Of a stretch of 64,000 bases of DNA, positions 1-9,737 are shown one piece after another. Each line of letters begins with the position of its first letter. Positions within the stretch are counted from its first letter, which is position 1. The stretch covers positions 50,412-114,411 of the forward strand of contig NZ_WPIN01000025.1 of the NCBI RefSeq assembly GCF_009754945.1, in the 5' to 3' direction. The translations under genes were made by a program, and so were the position numbers. Under the pieces are notes generated by a model. That model searched no databases, was not told the origin of the DNA, and worked only from the letters and a program-made list of their open reading frames with translations. This stretch comes from Spirosoma arboris (GTDB taxonomy: Bacteria; Bacteroidota; Bacteroidia; Cytophagales; Spirosomataceae).

Positions 1-2370
1 GGGTTATTTTTCGATCAGATCGCCACTGCTGGCTCGCCTTATACACTCATGTGTTCGGCTTCGGGTACGTATTCGTTTTGTCAGGGCAAATTGTACCGAT
101 TGACGTTGCAGGATAAGACGATCTACGCCCGACTCATCGCGGAGGGGTTAGCGGATTTTACGCCCAACAAGCTCTATTACGACGAAGCGTTCAACACGTA
201 TTACCTTCAGAGTCACATCGATGGCTTACTGCTTATCCGACCCAACCGGTTCCAGTCGATTCACATTCCGAACGGTAGCTGGCATCAAAATTCATTTTAT
301 GGACAAAATACGTACGGAAAGGACCAGATTATTGCCAATGGGGCCCTCTTTACATTTAGTAAAGGGACGAAGTTTCCCCGTATTCAGAGGCTTATCTCGT
401 TTCCGTATTCATCGGCTTCTGCCTATGTCCAGCAGGATAGCTATTATTACGAGAAGGATTTTTCACTCTATAAGTTAAATCTGGTGAGCCGAAAGACCAG
501 TCAGGTTGCTCACCTGGATGAATATATCCACTGCTTTAATTGGTCCACGTATGATTCCACCCTGTATTTTTCTACCAGCGATAAACTCTACGCCCTCATC
601 CAGGATAAGCCTGTCAGTGCCCTGGTACTTCCTCCCAGGAAAAACCAATACATCTACGGCTTTCGGTTTTGGAATGCCGATAGTGTATTGATTGCCAGCA
701 ACCTGGGCCTACTAGGCGCTAGTCTGCGTACCGGCAAAACCAAGTTCCTCCTGCCAAATAGTAACGTACGCACGATTTATATCGATAAAGAGCGATACGT
801 CTGGGCTGGCACCTACAATAGCGGAGTCTATTTGCTCCAATCGGGCATGGTGAAAGCGTTGCCAATTGATGTAAATAAACGCCTAAGTGTGATTAACAGT
901 ATCCTGGAAGATCATCAGGGACGAATTTGGTTTAGCACCAATAATGGGCTTCTGAGTACGGCAAGACGATCAATCCTTAACTTTTTCGAGGGTACTGGCG
1001 ACATTGAACCATATACCATTTATACGAAAAGCGATGGCTTGATCACCAATGAATTTAACGGGGGTGCTTATCCGGATAAAGCCTATTTATCAGACGGCCG
1101 TGTTTCCCTTCCCACACTTAAAGGATTAGCTGTTTTCAATCCAGACTCATTCCCTGATGATCATAGCCCCAAGCCTATCTTCATTGACCAAGTGCGCGTA
1201 GATGGTAAGTTGATCAAGGATCTTACCCATATACGGTTAGCGCCTGACTACCAGGCCTTAACTGTTTCGGTTAGTACTCCCTGGAAAAAGAAAGGAGAGT
1301 CGCTAATTTTTGAACGCCTGGTTATCGGTCATGATCGGCAATGGATCAGTTTTTCCTACGGCGAAAGTATTTCCATTCGGGATTATGGCCATGGAGACTA
1401 TTCCATGCGTATTCGGATAAAGGGCTATCCCCAATCGCAAATCGAATTTCCTTTCAGTATAGCTCCCTATTTTTACCAAACCATCTGGTTTAAACTGGCC
1501 CTTGCCCTAGCTATTTTGCTAGCGGTTTTTGTCACCTTTAGTTATACCATTACCTATTATCAACGCAAGACAATTACCCTGGATCAAAAAATAAAGGAAC
1601 GGACCCAGGAACTGAACGAGTCATTGGACCATCTTCATTTAACCGTAGAGCGATTACAAGTTGTCGAAGCTCGTTTACAGGCCAGCCTCCTTCAAAAAGA
1701 TCGTATTATCAATATGCTCCTGCATGACATGAAGTCTCCGCTTTTTGCTCTAAAAAAGGGCATTGAGGAGCTTGACGACCGCTTGTCGGGGCAATTGGGT
1801 TTATCCGATGTCATCGCCAGTAAATCACAGCTGCTTCGGGCAGGCATCAATGATGTCTATAGTTTCTCGATTAATTTTTTTGAGTGGATTAAATACCAAC
1901 AGGAAGGCTTTAGCGCCAATTATCAACTGACCAGCCTATCGGATGTATTCGGTCGAATTAATGAACTGTATGGTAGTATTGCCAGAAGCAAGGGACTGAC
2001 ACTGGTTATTCCGGCCACCGAAGTCGTGTTCTATACCGATGAAAATATCCTGATCACCATCCTGAGAAATCTGGTTGACAATGCCATTAAACATACTCAG
2101 TCCGGCACCATCCAGCTTTCTGTAGAAGCAACCGAGAAGGACTATCTGGTGATAACCGTCGCAGATACTGGCCCAGGTATGGATGAGCTTATTCTGGCCA
2201 ATATACAGGCTGCTTTCAATGAGGAACTTGTACTGAGTGACCATGCTGGCTACGGCTATAAGTTGATCCTTCATCTGGTGAACCTGATTCATGGCGACCT
2301 GGAACTAGGTAATACTGGTGGCCTCCAGGTTGGGATCATGCTTAATTTTAGTTTTGGACAGGACGGTTAG
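1..2370 (+). CDS. Two-component regulator propeller sensor histidine kinase, 5' end cut by window
   Basis: The reading frame is open from base 1, so the gene begins outside the window and the ATG at 49 is internal. What remains is the later part of a Bacteroidota one-component-like sensor kinase. The first ~370 residues carry short propeller-type repeats (for example the stretch around 'VWAGTYNSGVYLL' and 'IWFSTNNGLL'), followed by a Y_Y_Y-type beta domain and one membrane segment (about residues 478-500 counted from base 49). A coiled coil leads to a HisKA-like H box (LLHDMKSPLFALKKG), then an ATPase domain with an N box (NLVDNAIKHT) and a G1 box (DTGPGMDE). The propeller is expected to sense a periplasmic ligand and the kinase to act in the cytoplasm. 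No receiver domain is fused at the C terminus, so the partner regulator must be elsewhere. Confidence 0.9.
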   Translation, partial: GLFFDQIATAGSPYTLMCSASGTYSFCQGKLYRLTLQDKTIYARLIAEGLADFTPNKLYYDEAFNTYYLQSHIDGLLLIRPNRFQSIHIPNGSWHQNSFYGQNTYGKDQIIANGALFTFSKGTKFPRIQRLISFPYSSASAYVQQDSYYYEKDFSLYKLNLVSRKTSQVAHLDEYIHCFNWSTYDSTLYFSTSDKLYALIQDKPVSALVLPPRKNQYIYGFRFWNADSVLIASNLGLLGASLRTGKTKFLLPNSNVRTIYIDKERYVWAGTYNSGVYLLQSGMVKALPIDVNKRLSVINSILEDHQGRIWFSTNNGLLSTARRSILNFFEGTGDIEPYTIYTKSDGLITNEFNGGAYPDKAYLSDGRVSLPTLKGLAVFNPDSFPDDHSPKPIFIDQVRVDGKLIKDLTHIRLAPDYQALTVSVSTPWKKKGESLIFERLVIGHDRQWISFSYGESISIRDYGHGDYSMRIRIKGYPQSQIEFPFSIAPYFYQTIWFKLALALAILLAVFVTFSYTITYYQRKTITLDQKIKERTQELNESLDHLHLTVERLQVVEARLQASLLQKDRIINMLLHDMKSPLFALKKGIEELDDRLSGQLGLSDVIASKSQLLRAGINDVYSFSINFFEWIKYQQEGFSANYQLTSLSDVFGRINELYGSIARSKGLTLVIPATEVVFYTDENILITILRNLVDNAIKHTQSGTIQLSVEATEKDYLVITVADTGPGMDELILANIQAAFNEELVLSDHAGYGYKLILHLVNLIHGDLELGNTGGLQVGIMLNFSFGQDG

Positions 2371-2798
2371 TGGGTTATAGTTAACTATTTGTACTTACAT
2401 AATTAGTGGTATTCAGCACAGCTCCATACAAAACACCGTATAACTCAGCTGTTTCTTAATTGGGTAAAAATTCTGCTTATAATCGATTTGATGGCGAGGG
2501 TTAAATAAATCATCTGATAATCAGGCCTATACGCGAGCAACTCAAGTGGCGTACCCCCAATTTAGGGTAGTCGCTTACCCCCCAAACTAGCGATCGATTG
2601 GTAGCAAATAGGTGAACGTAACTAGCCTTTTCACCGGCCAACTTTGTCGCGTTGAACGTGTACCACCGAACCGCAGACTACAAATCCATGATTACCTATT
2701 TACCGGCTGTCCTATTGTAAAGGAGGCTACTTGTCCCGTCTACCTCCAGGTACTCCTTAAAATGCGAGTCTGCTTTCCGCTAACCTATCCTAAGTCAT
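2371..2798. other. Intergenic stretch, no supported gene
   Basis: I see no convincing coding sequence here. Open frames are short and lack family resemblance. The region presumably holds the promoter of the small secreted protein at 2799, but no clear Bacteroidota -33/-7 pair stands out. Confidence 0.4.
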
Positions 2799-3206
2799 AT
2801 GAATTGTTTCATACACCCCTCTAAATGGCCAATTATTTTTCTTTTATGCCTGCTAACCGTTTTATCCAATGCCCAATCACCACGAGATAGTATCCTATAT
2901 GAATCGAATCGATCCGCTCAGTTTCCAAGCGGAGTTGGAGGGCTTTATGATTTTCTAAAAAGAACAGTTCATGATCCCTCCAGTGCTTTAATCGAAAGTT
3001 GTAAACAGAAGGTGGGGGTACAAATGACTATCAATGAGCAGGGAACCATTACCAATATTATTACCCCACCTGCTCTACGAAAAGATTTCGACGACGAAAT
3101 TCAGCGGGTAATCGCTTTAATGCCTAAATGGCTTCCTGCTGCTAAAAACGATCGATTCATAAAAAGCACTGTTTTTTTTTATGTAAACTTTATCCCACCC
3201 AATTAA
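2799..3206 (+). CDS. Secreted TonB C-terminal-like protein
   Basis: A 135-residue protein with a signal peptide (hydrophobic residues 11-23, cleavage probably after SNA in SNAQS). The mature part has the pattern of a TonB C-terminal-like domain: an opening segment with FPSGVGGLYDFLKRTV, a central strand pair with VGVQMTINEQGTITNI, and a closing block with DDEIQRVIALMPKWLPA, which matches the EA.R....MPKW.PA pattern common in small Bacteroidota energy-transducer-like proteins. There is no proline-rich spanning region, so it is unlikely to act as a true TonB. A periplasmic role is likely. The family call is by pattern, the function is unknown. Confidence 0.65.
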   Translation: MNCFIHPSKWPIIFLLCLLTVLSNAQSPRDSILYESNRSAQFPSGVGGLYDFLKRTVHDPSSALIESCKQKVGVQMTINEQGTITNIITPPALRKDFDDEIQRVIALMPKWLPAAKNDRFIKSTVFFYVNFIPPN

Positions 3207-3578
3207 GGGGTGAGACTCATTAGCAAAATAGGTTCTGACAATTCTGTCAAGACGCTCTACGAATAGAGTTGACAGCTGGATCAGTTACGTGGTTATTCCG
3301 GGCAAATTGACCAACTAATTCAGCCAGCAGCAGATCAAGTGGTTTCGGCTTAGCGTGACCACCGCCAAGCGGCTATGCCATTTTTCCTGTCATCGCTATG
3401 GCATCCCACAACCCGTTCATTCTTTGCTCCCATAATAAGGAGATTAAGGAAATTACATGATCTGAGTCGGGTTTTTGAACGAGTGAAATTTTCAACTAGG
3501 CCTAATTGATAAAGGAGGCATTGTAAACTAAGCTTTTGACGCTCGATTTGACACAGTAGAGATTAGCTAACAGACTAA
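3207..3578. other. Intergenic stretch, nothing recognised
   Basis: About 370 bases without a supported gene. Short open frames only. No repeat or strong hairpin was noticed. Confidence 0.4.
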
Positions 3579-3968
3579 ATGACTGACATTAGGAGCAGTA
3601 CACCTTTTATTTTGCAAATTGAGCAGGTCGGCGTCGATGAGGGGCTATCTGCAATTCAAGTGCACTTACATATTAAAACTACCTTCTTCGAGCATACATC
3701 TGAATTAAGGCTTAATGGCGTTTGGTTCCTCAGCTCTTCGCTAAGTCAATTCAAGGATTCCCTGATGGCCAATCAGCCTGCTGTATTAATAGATATTAAT
3801 AGCACGTTGTTTATCCAAGTTACGGCCTTTGTTGACGATTATACCATCCTTATTAATTACAAAAGACGCTATAACCATGGTCAAGAGAACAGCACTGAAC
3901 TAATCATCAAACTTGATAAAGAGGCCCTAATCGACTTGCAGGACCATTTTAAACTTATGCTGGTTTAG
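3579..3968 (+). CDS. Hypothetical protein, 129 aa
   Basis: A cytoplasmic-looking 129-residue protein that I do not recognise. It starts at an ATG and has alternating hydrophobic stretches consistent with a small beta-rich fold (for example IQVHLHIKTTFF and VTAFVDDYTILINYK), ending in a helical LDKEALIDLQDHFKLML. It has no signal peptide or membrane segment. It stands alone between two non-coding stretches. Residue composition is ordinary for a real protein, which is the main reason for listing it. Confidence 0.5.
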   Translation: MTDIRSSTPFILQIEQVGVDEGLSAIQVHLHIKTTFFEHTSELRLNGVWFLSSSLSQFKDSLMANQPAVLIDINSTLFIQVTAFVDDYTILINYKRRYNHGQENSTELIIKLDKEALIDLQDHFKLMLV

Positions 3969-4342
3969 TAACAACGTTGAAAAATTTCTATTCTCTTAGA
4001 ATCCAACATAGTTTGAATTTTTATACATTTTCCAGAACGGTTTTAATAACTGTAAAGAATGTTATTCGATTAAAGCTAGAAGCCCTGTTAATTCACTGAC
4101 TCATATCTCCATTTGACAATCCATAGTATAGAAGAAAGCTCTTCAAGTCAGTTAAAAAGGCCTCTTTATTTTCGTCTCAATTCGGAGCCTTTATTGAGAT
4201 TGATAATTCTGAACGATAACCTTATTGACAACGCTTTTTCTAGCTATTTAGTAAGAAAAGATAGAGTCTTTTCGGCAAACGCCTTTCGCTCCTTCAACCA
4301 AATGTTTAATCCGAATACGCCGGCCTTGTTACAAGAGTTGCT

Positions 4343-4380
4343 TGTCCATCACTGGACAGTCTGTTGTCCGATTTTGGACA
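4343..4380. promoter_or_regulatory. Tandem TGTCC-N6-GGACA dyads (candidate enhancer/operator)
   Basis: Two perfect dyads sit side by side: TGTCC-N6-GGACA at 4343-4358 and again at 4365-4380, with centres 22 bp apart (two helical turns). They lie about 107 bp before the PadR start. The same dyad with the same distance to a -24/-12-like element occurs before the second permease gene (56269-56284). Tandem dyads at this distance look like binding sites for a dimeric activator of the NtrC type. The activator is not in this window. Confidence 0.7.
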
Positions 4381-4432
4381 GATTCGCCAGCATTACCCTC
4401 GTTTAAGGTGACTTAACAGGCATTTTTATATT

Positions 4433-4448
4433 CGGCATTCTATTTGAT
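4433..4448 (+). promoter_or_regulatory. Sigma-54-like -24/-12 element
   Basis: CGGCAT-N5-TTGAT resembles the sigma-54 consensus TGGCAC-N5-TTGC, with A in place of the last C of TTGC. Its GG lies 61.5 bp after the centre of the proximal dyad, exactly the spacing seen at 56338. It is 38 bp before the PadR start codon. Confidence 0.5.
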
Positions 4449-4486
4449 CTAATTTATTGTATCTAATAAAGCAGTAAAGCCGATTC

Positions 4487-4825
4487 ATGAAAAAGACTGT
4501 ATTAGGGGAGCTCGAAGAGTTAGTCTTGCTAGTAGTAGCGGCTAGCACTGAAGATGTTTACGGGGTACCCGTCCTGGAAGAGCTCCAACGCCAAACCGGC
4601 CGAAGCTTTACCATCAGCGCTATCCACACCACGCTGTATCGCCTGGAAGAAAAAGGCTTTCTGGTCTCCTCCGTTGGCGGAGCCACCGCCGAGCGGGGAG
4701 GGCGTAGTAAGCGATTGTTTGCGCTCACCACTGAAGGAGGAAGAGTCCTGCAGGAGATTCAGCAGATGCGCATTCGACTCTGGGAATCGGTCCCGGAGGC
4801 TAAACTTCAACTGTTGGGCCTTTAA
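4487..4825 (+). CDS. PadR family transcriptional regulator
   Basis: A 112-residue winged-helix regulator of the short PadR type. The N-terminal helix LGELEELVLLVVAAS, the turn-recognition segment TGRSFTISAIHTTLYRLEEKGFL and the wing GGRSKRLFALTTEGGR follow the family plan, and the length matches the compact PadR subfamily. It lies 15 bp upstream of a large FtsX-type permease and is probably co-transcribed with it, a pairing common in Bacteroidota and Acidobacteriota. It likely represses its own operon in response to a ligand exported by the permease. The upstream dyads and sigma-54-like element suggest a second, activating layer of control. Confidence 0.9.
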   Translation: MKKTVLGELEELVLLVVAASTEDVYGVPVLEELQRQTGRSFTISAIHTTLYRLEEKGFLVSSVGGATAERGGRSKRLFALTTEGGRVLQEIQQMRIRLWESVPEAKLQLLGL

Positions 4826-4840
4826 GCGGTTGCCATAGCC

Positions 4841-7534
4841 ATGATTCGTCAGCCCTCATCTCCCCAACCGAAACCGCCCTCACCACCTCAGTGGGCAGAT
4901 TGGCTGCTGGACTGGTTTGTCGCTCCTCACCTGCTGGAATATGTGCAGGGAGACTTACTGGAAAGCTTTCATAAACGAGTAGGCCAAGTGGGCTTAGCCC
5001 GCGCCCGACGCGAGTATGGCTGGGCAGTCCTACACTGTTTAACGCCCTTCTTTGCGAAACGACAAGCCGCTTCAACGAATCTTTCGATTCCCCCTTACAA
5101 CCCGTATCCTACCCCTGCAACGAGTGCTATGCTTCGAAACTATCTCAAAATCGCCTGGCGGAATCTGGTTAAAAACCGGGCCTACGCCCTGATCAATGTA
5201 ACAGGCCTGGCCCTCGGACTAGGCTGCGCCTTACTCATTTTCGCACTGGTCCGCTATCACTACCAGATCGACCGCCACCACCACAATTACGACCGTATCT
5301 ACCAATTTACGTCCCGGTTTTCTTCCCCCAGTGGTGAGTTTAACACGCGGGCCATCCCATACCCTCTCGGGCAGGCCGTCCGCAACGACCACCCCGATAT
5401 TGAACAGGTCGCGATGCTGGAGGAGTGGTACCAACCCCTGATCGTCGTACCCGGCGCCAACGGGGCGGACAAGAAAATTAAGGATACCCAACAGGCCGGG
5501 GCGTTTGTGGAACCTGCCTACTTCCACATCTTCGACTACACCTGGCTGGCCGGTGGTCCCGATGACCTGAGCCAGCCCGGCACGGTGGTCCTCAGCGCGG
5601 ATATGGCTCGTAAGTGCTTCGGGACGACGGGCCAGGTGATCGGCCGAACCCTTCGGCTCGAAGCCCGTATTCCCGCCCGCGTCGTGGGGGTGTTCGCCGA
5701 TTACCAGGATAATACCGACCTGGCTTATCCAGTCATGGCTTCGTGGGCATCACTCAAAGACCAGCGCGGCAACCGACCCGAAGCGGAGCCGTTTGATAAC
5801 ACCAACAGTAGCACCCACTGTTTTGCCCTGTTTAATGACCGCTTCAGGGCCACGGACTGGAACCGGCAACTGGGGTCATTCGTCAAAAAGTATAATCCAA
5901 AACAAATCAGGGAGCTATCGTATCCGGCCGTTCCGTTCCGCATCATGCACTTATCGCCTGATTTTGGGGGCGTAAGCCGGGGACTGCTCCTGTCGTTGCT
6001 GACCGTTGGCTTGCTGCTGATTGGCACGGCGAGTATCAACTTCATTAACCTCGCCACGGCGCAGGCGTTCAATCGGGCACGGGAAGTAGGCGTTCGGAAG
6101 GTCCTGGGCAGCACCCAGGGCCAACTCGTCTGGCAGTTCATGGGCGAAACGGCGCTCATTGTTCTTATGGCTACCGGAGTGGCGGCTGGTGTATTTCGGT
6201 ACGGACAAACGCTGGCGAATGAATACCTGCACGGGGTGTTCCGATTCACGTTCCATTTCTCGCCGTCGGTGCTGGGGTGGCTGGCCCTCCTGGTAGCCGG
6301 GATTATTCTGCTGGCGGGCTTGTATCCGGCCCTCGTGCTGGCGGGCTTCCGGCCCGTGGTGGCCCTGGCGGGGCGGCTCACCACGCGGCAGGTGGGGGGC
6401 TTCTCCCTTAGGCGGGGATTGGTGGTCACCCAGTTCGCCATTTCGCAGCTGCTGATCATCGGGTTAGTCGTCGTCGCCGAGCAACTCCAGTACGTCCGGG
6501 AGAAGGATTTGGGCTTTCGCAAAGACGCCATCCTGACCGTTAGTCTGCCCCACACGCCCACCCAGGACCTGAGCAAGATGAGCGCCTTCCGCCACCTGGC
6601 CACCGCCCTGCCCGATGTCGGTACGTTCAGTTACTCGATGAGCGGCCCCCCGCAATCGGGTTGGATCAGCCAAACCGAGATTCGCTTCGAGAGCCGCCCC
6701 AACGCCGAACCGTATGGCTTGCAACAGGCCTGGGTGGATGCCGATTACGTGGGCTTGTATGGCCTCAAGTTAGTCGCCGGGCGTAACCTGCAACCTTCCG
6801 ACACGGCTCGCGAAGCCCTCATCAATGAAACATTCATGCAGCGACTGGGCTTCAGCCGACCGGCGGACGTAGTCGGCAAACGTATCTACAAAGCGGGTTT
6901 TGCCCCGCTGGAAATTGTCGGGGTGTTAAACGATTACCATCAGTCGGACCTCAAAGCCCGGATTGAGCCCCGGTTTCTGACGACGCTCGCCAGTGGCTTC
7001 TACTCGGCTAACCTTCAATTGACGTCGGCCCACTACGGCCGGGCGTTGAGGCAGTTACAAAAAGCCTACAACCAGGTGTACCCGGATAGCTTTTTTGAGT
7101 CAGCGTTTGTCGATGAACAGCTTCAACAAGCGTATCAGCAAGAGCAGACGATGGGCCGGCTGATCAATTTCTTCGCGGTGATTGCCCTGCTCATCGGCTG
7201 CATGGGACTCTATGGGCTGGTGCTGTTTATGGTCACCCAAAAGACCAAGGAGATTGGCGTGCGCAAAGTGCTGGGGGCCAGTGTGGGCAGCCTTCTATGG
7301 CTGTTCAACCGGGAGTTTGTCCGGCTGATCGGAACGGCCTTTGTGCTGGCGGCACCGGTGGGCTGGTGGATCACGAATGGCTGGTTACAGCACTTTGAAT
7401 ACCGGATTAGGCTTAGTCCCGGCATTTTTCTAGTCGCCCTGGTGGCCACACTCGTCGTGGCGCTGCTGACGGTGAGCGTCCAGAGTATCAAAGCCGCCTT
7501 CCTAAATCCAGTGAAGAGTTTGCGAAGCGATTAA
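4841..7534 (+). CDS. FtsX/MacB-type ABC permease with N-terminal prefix domain
   Basis: An 897-residue inner-membrane permease. Residues 1 to about 90 form a soluble prefix (WLLDWFVAPHLLEYVQGDLLESF) of the kind called permease prefix domain 2. Then come a MacB-like first helix and periplasmic domain (IAWRNLVKNRAYALINVTGLALGLG), three helices of the first FtsX domain (around residues 385-500, with the signature NLATAQAFNRAREVGVRKVLG), a second periplasmic domain, and a second FtsX domain near the C terminus (KTKEIGVRKVLGASVGSLL). It should couple to a separate ATPase, which is absent here. Such proteins move no small substrate across the inner membrane but work as mechanotransmitters or efflux parts. 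It forms an operon with the PadR gene just upstream. Confidence 0.92.
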   Translation: MIRQPSSPQPKPPSPPQWADWLLDWFVAPHLLEYVQGDLLESFHKRVGQVGLARARREYGWAVLHCLTPFFAKRQAASTNLSIPPYNPYPTPATSAMLRNYLKIAWRNLVKNRAYALINVTGLALGLGCALLIFALVRYHYQIDRHHHNYDRIYQFTSRFSSPSGEFNTRAIPYPLGQAVRNDHPDIEQVAMLEEWYQPLIVVPGANGADKKIKDTQQAGAFVEPAYFHIFDYTWLAGGPDDLSQPGTVVLSADMARKCFGTTGQVIGRTLRLEARIPARVVGVFADYQDNTDLAYPVMASWASLKDQRGNRPEAEPFDNTNSSTHCFALFNDRFRATDWNRQLGSFVKKYNPKQIRELSYPAVPFRIMHLSPDFGGVSRGLLLSLLTVGLLLIGTASINFINLATAQAFNRAREVGVRKVLGSTQGQLVWQFMGETALIVLMATGVAAGVFRYGQTLANEYLHGVFRFTFHFSPSVLGWLALLVAGIILLAGLYPALVLAGFRPVVALAGRLTTRQVGGFSLRRGLVVTQFAISQLLIIGLVVVAEQLQYVREKDLGFRKDAILTVSLPHTPTQDLSKMSAFRHLATALPDVGTFSYSMSGPPQSGWISQTEIRFESRPNAEPYGLQQAWVDADYVGLYGLKLVAGRNLQPSDTAREALINETFMQRLGFSRPADVVGKRIYKAGFAPLEIVGVLNDYHQSDLKARIEPRFLTTLASGFYSANLQLTSAHYGRALRQLQKAYNQVYPDSFFESAFVDEQLQQAYQQEQTMGRLINFFAVIALLIGCMGLYGLVLFMVTQKTKEIGVRKVLGASVGSLLWLFNREFVRLIGTAFVLAAPVGWWITNGWLQHFEYRIRLSPGIFLVALVATLVVALLTVSVQSIKAAFLNPVKSLRSD

Positions 7535-7912
7535 CGAAGCTGAATCGCTCCTATCTGGGTAGGATTGCGGTTCATCCTATAATTTGACTAGCAACGTCTT
7601 TAATCGGTTAAACTTCAGGAAATTGTGACTTTTTGAACCTTGACTTTTGACAGCCATTGAGTCGATCAAATCAGTCAAGTGAACGCAATCGGTACGGTCC
7701 GCCGTTTTGGTGCCGACCCAGGCCGGACCGTGGATTTTACGCAGGGGTGGGGTGTCCCGGCGGGGAACCGCACTGCGACCGTACGCGGCTGCGCCGGGCC
7801 GCCAAAGCGACGGTCGGCCACTGCCGTACGAAACGGCCAATGAACCCATGTACGATTTTTTTCGCCATTCGGTGAGGGAAGTTCTTCTCGCTTTAAACTA
7901 GACTACGTCAAT
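7535..7912. other. Intergenic stretch with a GC-rich patch
   Basis: No supported gene. Bases 7690-7845 are clearly richer in G+C than the flanks and have long open frames on both strands, but none resembles a known protein. The patch may be a fragment of a foreign gene. The promoter of the serine hydrolase should lie in the last 60 bases. Confidence 0.35.
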
Positions 7913-9448
7913 ATGCTCCAGAACCTGTTCTATCGCCCTATCTGCACGTGCCGAATGGCTGCCATTCTGATTTTGCTGTCGTTTCAAACCAGGGCCCAAC
8001 AGCCGATTCCAGCCGATACGACGCAAGCGCGGATTGACCGCATTCAAAACGGCCTACTCCCCTCTGTGGTCCTCAAAGGCCAACCGCTGCCCATCATGAA
8101 GCTTACCGACCGGATGCAGTACTATCATGTACCGGGTATCAGCGTCACTTACTTTGACCATGGGCAGCTTGTCTGGTCGCGGAGCTATGGAGTAGCCGAC
8201 CAACAAACGGGCCGCCCCGTCACCCCGGAAACGCTCTTTCAGGCCGGGTCAATCAGCAAGCCTATCGCGGCACTCGGCGCGCTCAGCCTGGTGGAAAAGG
8301 GCAAGCTGAAACTTGATGAGAACGTCAATGACCAGCTTACCAGCTGGAAGCTGCCGGACAACGAGTTTACAATAAGCCAGAAAGTCACGCTACGCCGGAT
8401 TCTCAGCCATAGTAGTGGGGTGAGTGTCCACGGATTTGGCGGTTACGAACGGACCCAGCCCGTGCCTTCGGTCACCCAAATTCTCGACGGCACTAAACCA
8501 GCGAACTCCCCACCCGTACGCGTCGAAGCCGTGCCGGGGTCGCAGTGGAATTATTCCGGCGGGGGCACCACGATTATGCAGTTGATGCTGATGGAAGCGA
8601 TGGGCAAAAGCTTCCCGACGCTGATGCAGGAGCTTGTCTTTGGCCCACTTGGTATGCGTCACAGCACCTATAAGGAGCCCCTACCGCTCGCTCTCTACCG
8701 CAATGCCGCGCACGGGTACGGACCCAGGGGCGAGCCGGTGCCGGGAGGCTTTCGTACCTATCCTGAGATGGCGGCCGCCGGCTTGTGGACAACACCGACC
8801 GACCTGGCGCTGGCGGCCATCGACGTACAAAACGCGTACGCGGGCGCTTCTCACAAGCTCTTCTCGCAGGCTTTAACCAAACAGATGCTTACCCGTCAGA
8901 AGGACACTTGGGGACTGGGATTTAATTTGGAAAAGCCGGGCGCAACACCGCGTTTTTATCACTTCGGGGTGAGCGACGGTTTTGTGGCCGTGCTGCAGGC
9001 CTATCGTGACCAGGGACCGGGCATCGTCATCATGACCAACGGGCGGCAGGGCGAAAAGCTGATTAACGAGCTTCTACGCGCTGTGGCCCACGAATACGGG
9101 TGGCCAGACTTTCAGCCCGCTTCCCGCGCATTCATCACCCCCGACCCCGCTTCGCTCCAGAATCTAGCTGGGACCTACGACCAAGCCGATGCGGACGGCC
9201 AGGATAAATTCACGGTAACGACTCGAAACGGCCATTTATTCATTACCGGCAGCTACAGCGTGGGAACGACCTACCACTTCACGATCTCCGAACCCATCGA
9301 GTTGCTGGCGGAGAGCTCGCAGCAGTATTTTACGTTGCAAACCGGAGAGACCAGCTTTCGCTTCGAAAAGAGCGGCCAAGGGAGGGTTGAGCGCTGTATC
9401 GTCGTCTCCGGTGTCAATCAACGAGAAGCTAAAAAAGTCGGTCATTGA
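7913..9448 (+). CDS. Serine hydrolase, beta-lactamase (class C) fold
   Basis: A 511-residue exported hydrolase. A signal peptide (residues 1-29, ending near TRAQQ) is followed by a beta-lactamase/DD-peptidase domain with the nucleophile motif SISK in FQAGSISKPIAALGAL, the YxN-equivalent as YSG in WNYSGGGTTIM, and an HxG-type third motif as HFGVSDGF. The last ~100 residues form a beta-rich extension common in family S12 esterases. The usual class C Asn is replaced by Gly, so esterase or peptidase activity is more likely than antibiotic hydrolysis. The ATG at 7913 is chosen because it gives a full signal peptide. It appears monocistronic. Confidence 0.9.
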   Translation: MLQNLFYRPICTCRMAAILILLSFQTRAQQPIPADTTQARIDRIQNGLLPSVVLKGQPLPIMKLTDRMQYYHVPGISVTYFDHGQLVWSRSYGVADQQTGRPVTPETLFQAGSISKPIAALGALSLVEKGKLKLDENVNDQLTSWKLPDNEFTISQKVTLRRILSHSSGVSVHGFGGYERTQPVPSVTQILDGTKPANSPPVRVEAVPGSQWNYSGGGTTIMQLMLMEAMGKSFPTLMQELVFGPLGMRHSTYKEPLPLALYRNAAHGYGPRGEPVPGGFRTYPEMAAAGLWTTPTDLALAAIDVQNAYAGASHKLFSQALTKQMLTRQKDTWGLGFNLEKPGATPRFYHFGVSDGFVAVLQAYRDQGPGIVIMTNGRQGEKLINELLRAVAHEYGWPDFQPASRAFITPDPASLQNLAGTYDQADADGQDKFTVTTRNGHLFITGSYSVGTTYHFTISEPIELLAESSQQYFTLQTGETSFRFEKSGQGRVERCIVVSGVNQREAKKVGH

Positions 9449-9737
9449 TGAGTTACTCACCGCTCCGGCGGCCCGGCGTATAAATTCGCCTGCACGGGGG
9501 TGGCATTTGGGAGAAGAACCCCTATACTTCCTGGGATAGTACGAAAGGGAGATTATGTTGTATTAAATATTCCATTTATGGAGCAGATTTATGACCGCTT
9601 CTTCGTCTCATTGGGGAGCGTTTTTACAGGATTACCTGGCTGATCGGATTTGTGTATACATGTAGAGTAACAAAATAGCCCAGCGATCTCAGCCATACAG
9701 TTCCCCAGAAATAAACAGGGCCGCCCAATGCCTTAGA

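Noticed and set aside
2612..2824. A 70-codon frame before the small secreted protein
   Set aside because: It overlaps the start and signal peptide of the better-supported gene and has no resemblance.
4113..4406. A 97-codon frame before the PadR gene
   Set aside because: It begins at a TTG, has no family resemblance, and its end contains the tandem regulatory dyads.
5725..6603. Long frame of 292 codons antisense to the first permease
   Set aside because: It lies fully inside a well-supported gene. It is rich in Arg, Ser and Pro as expected of an antisense shadow in GC-rich coding DNA.
7913..9448. Class C beta-lactamase giving resistance
   Set aside because: The YxN motif is YSG, and the C-terminal extension fits family S12 esterases better.
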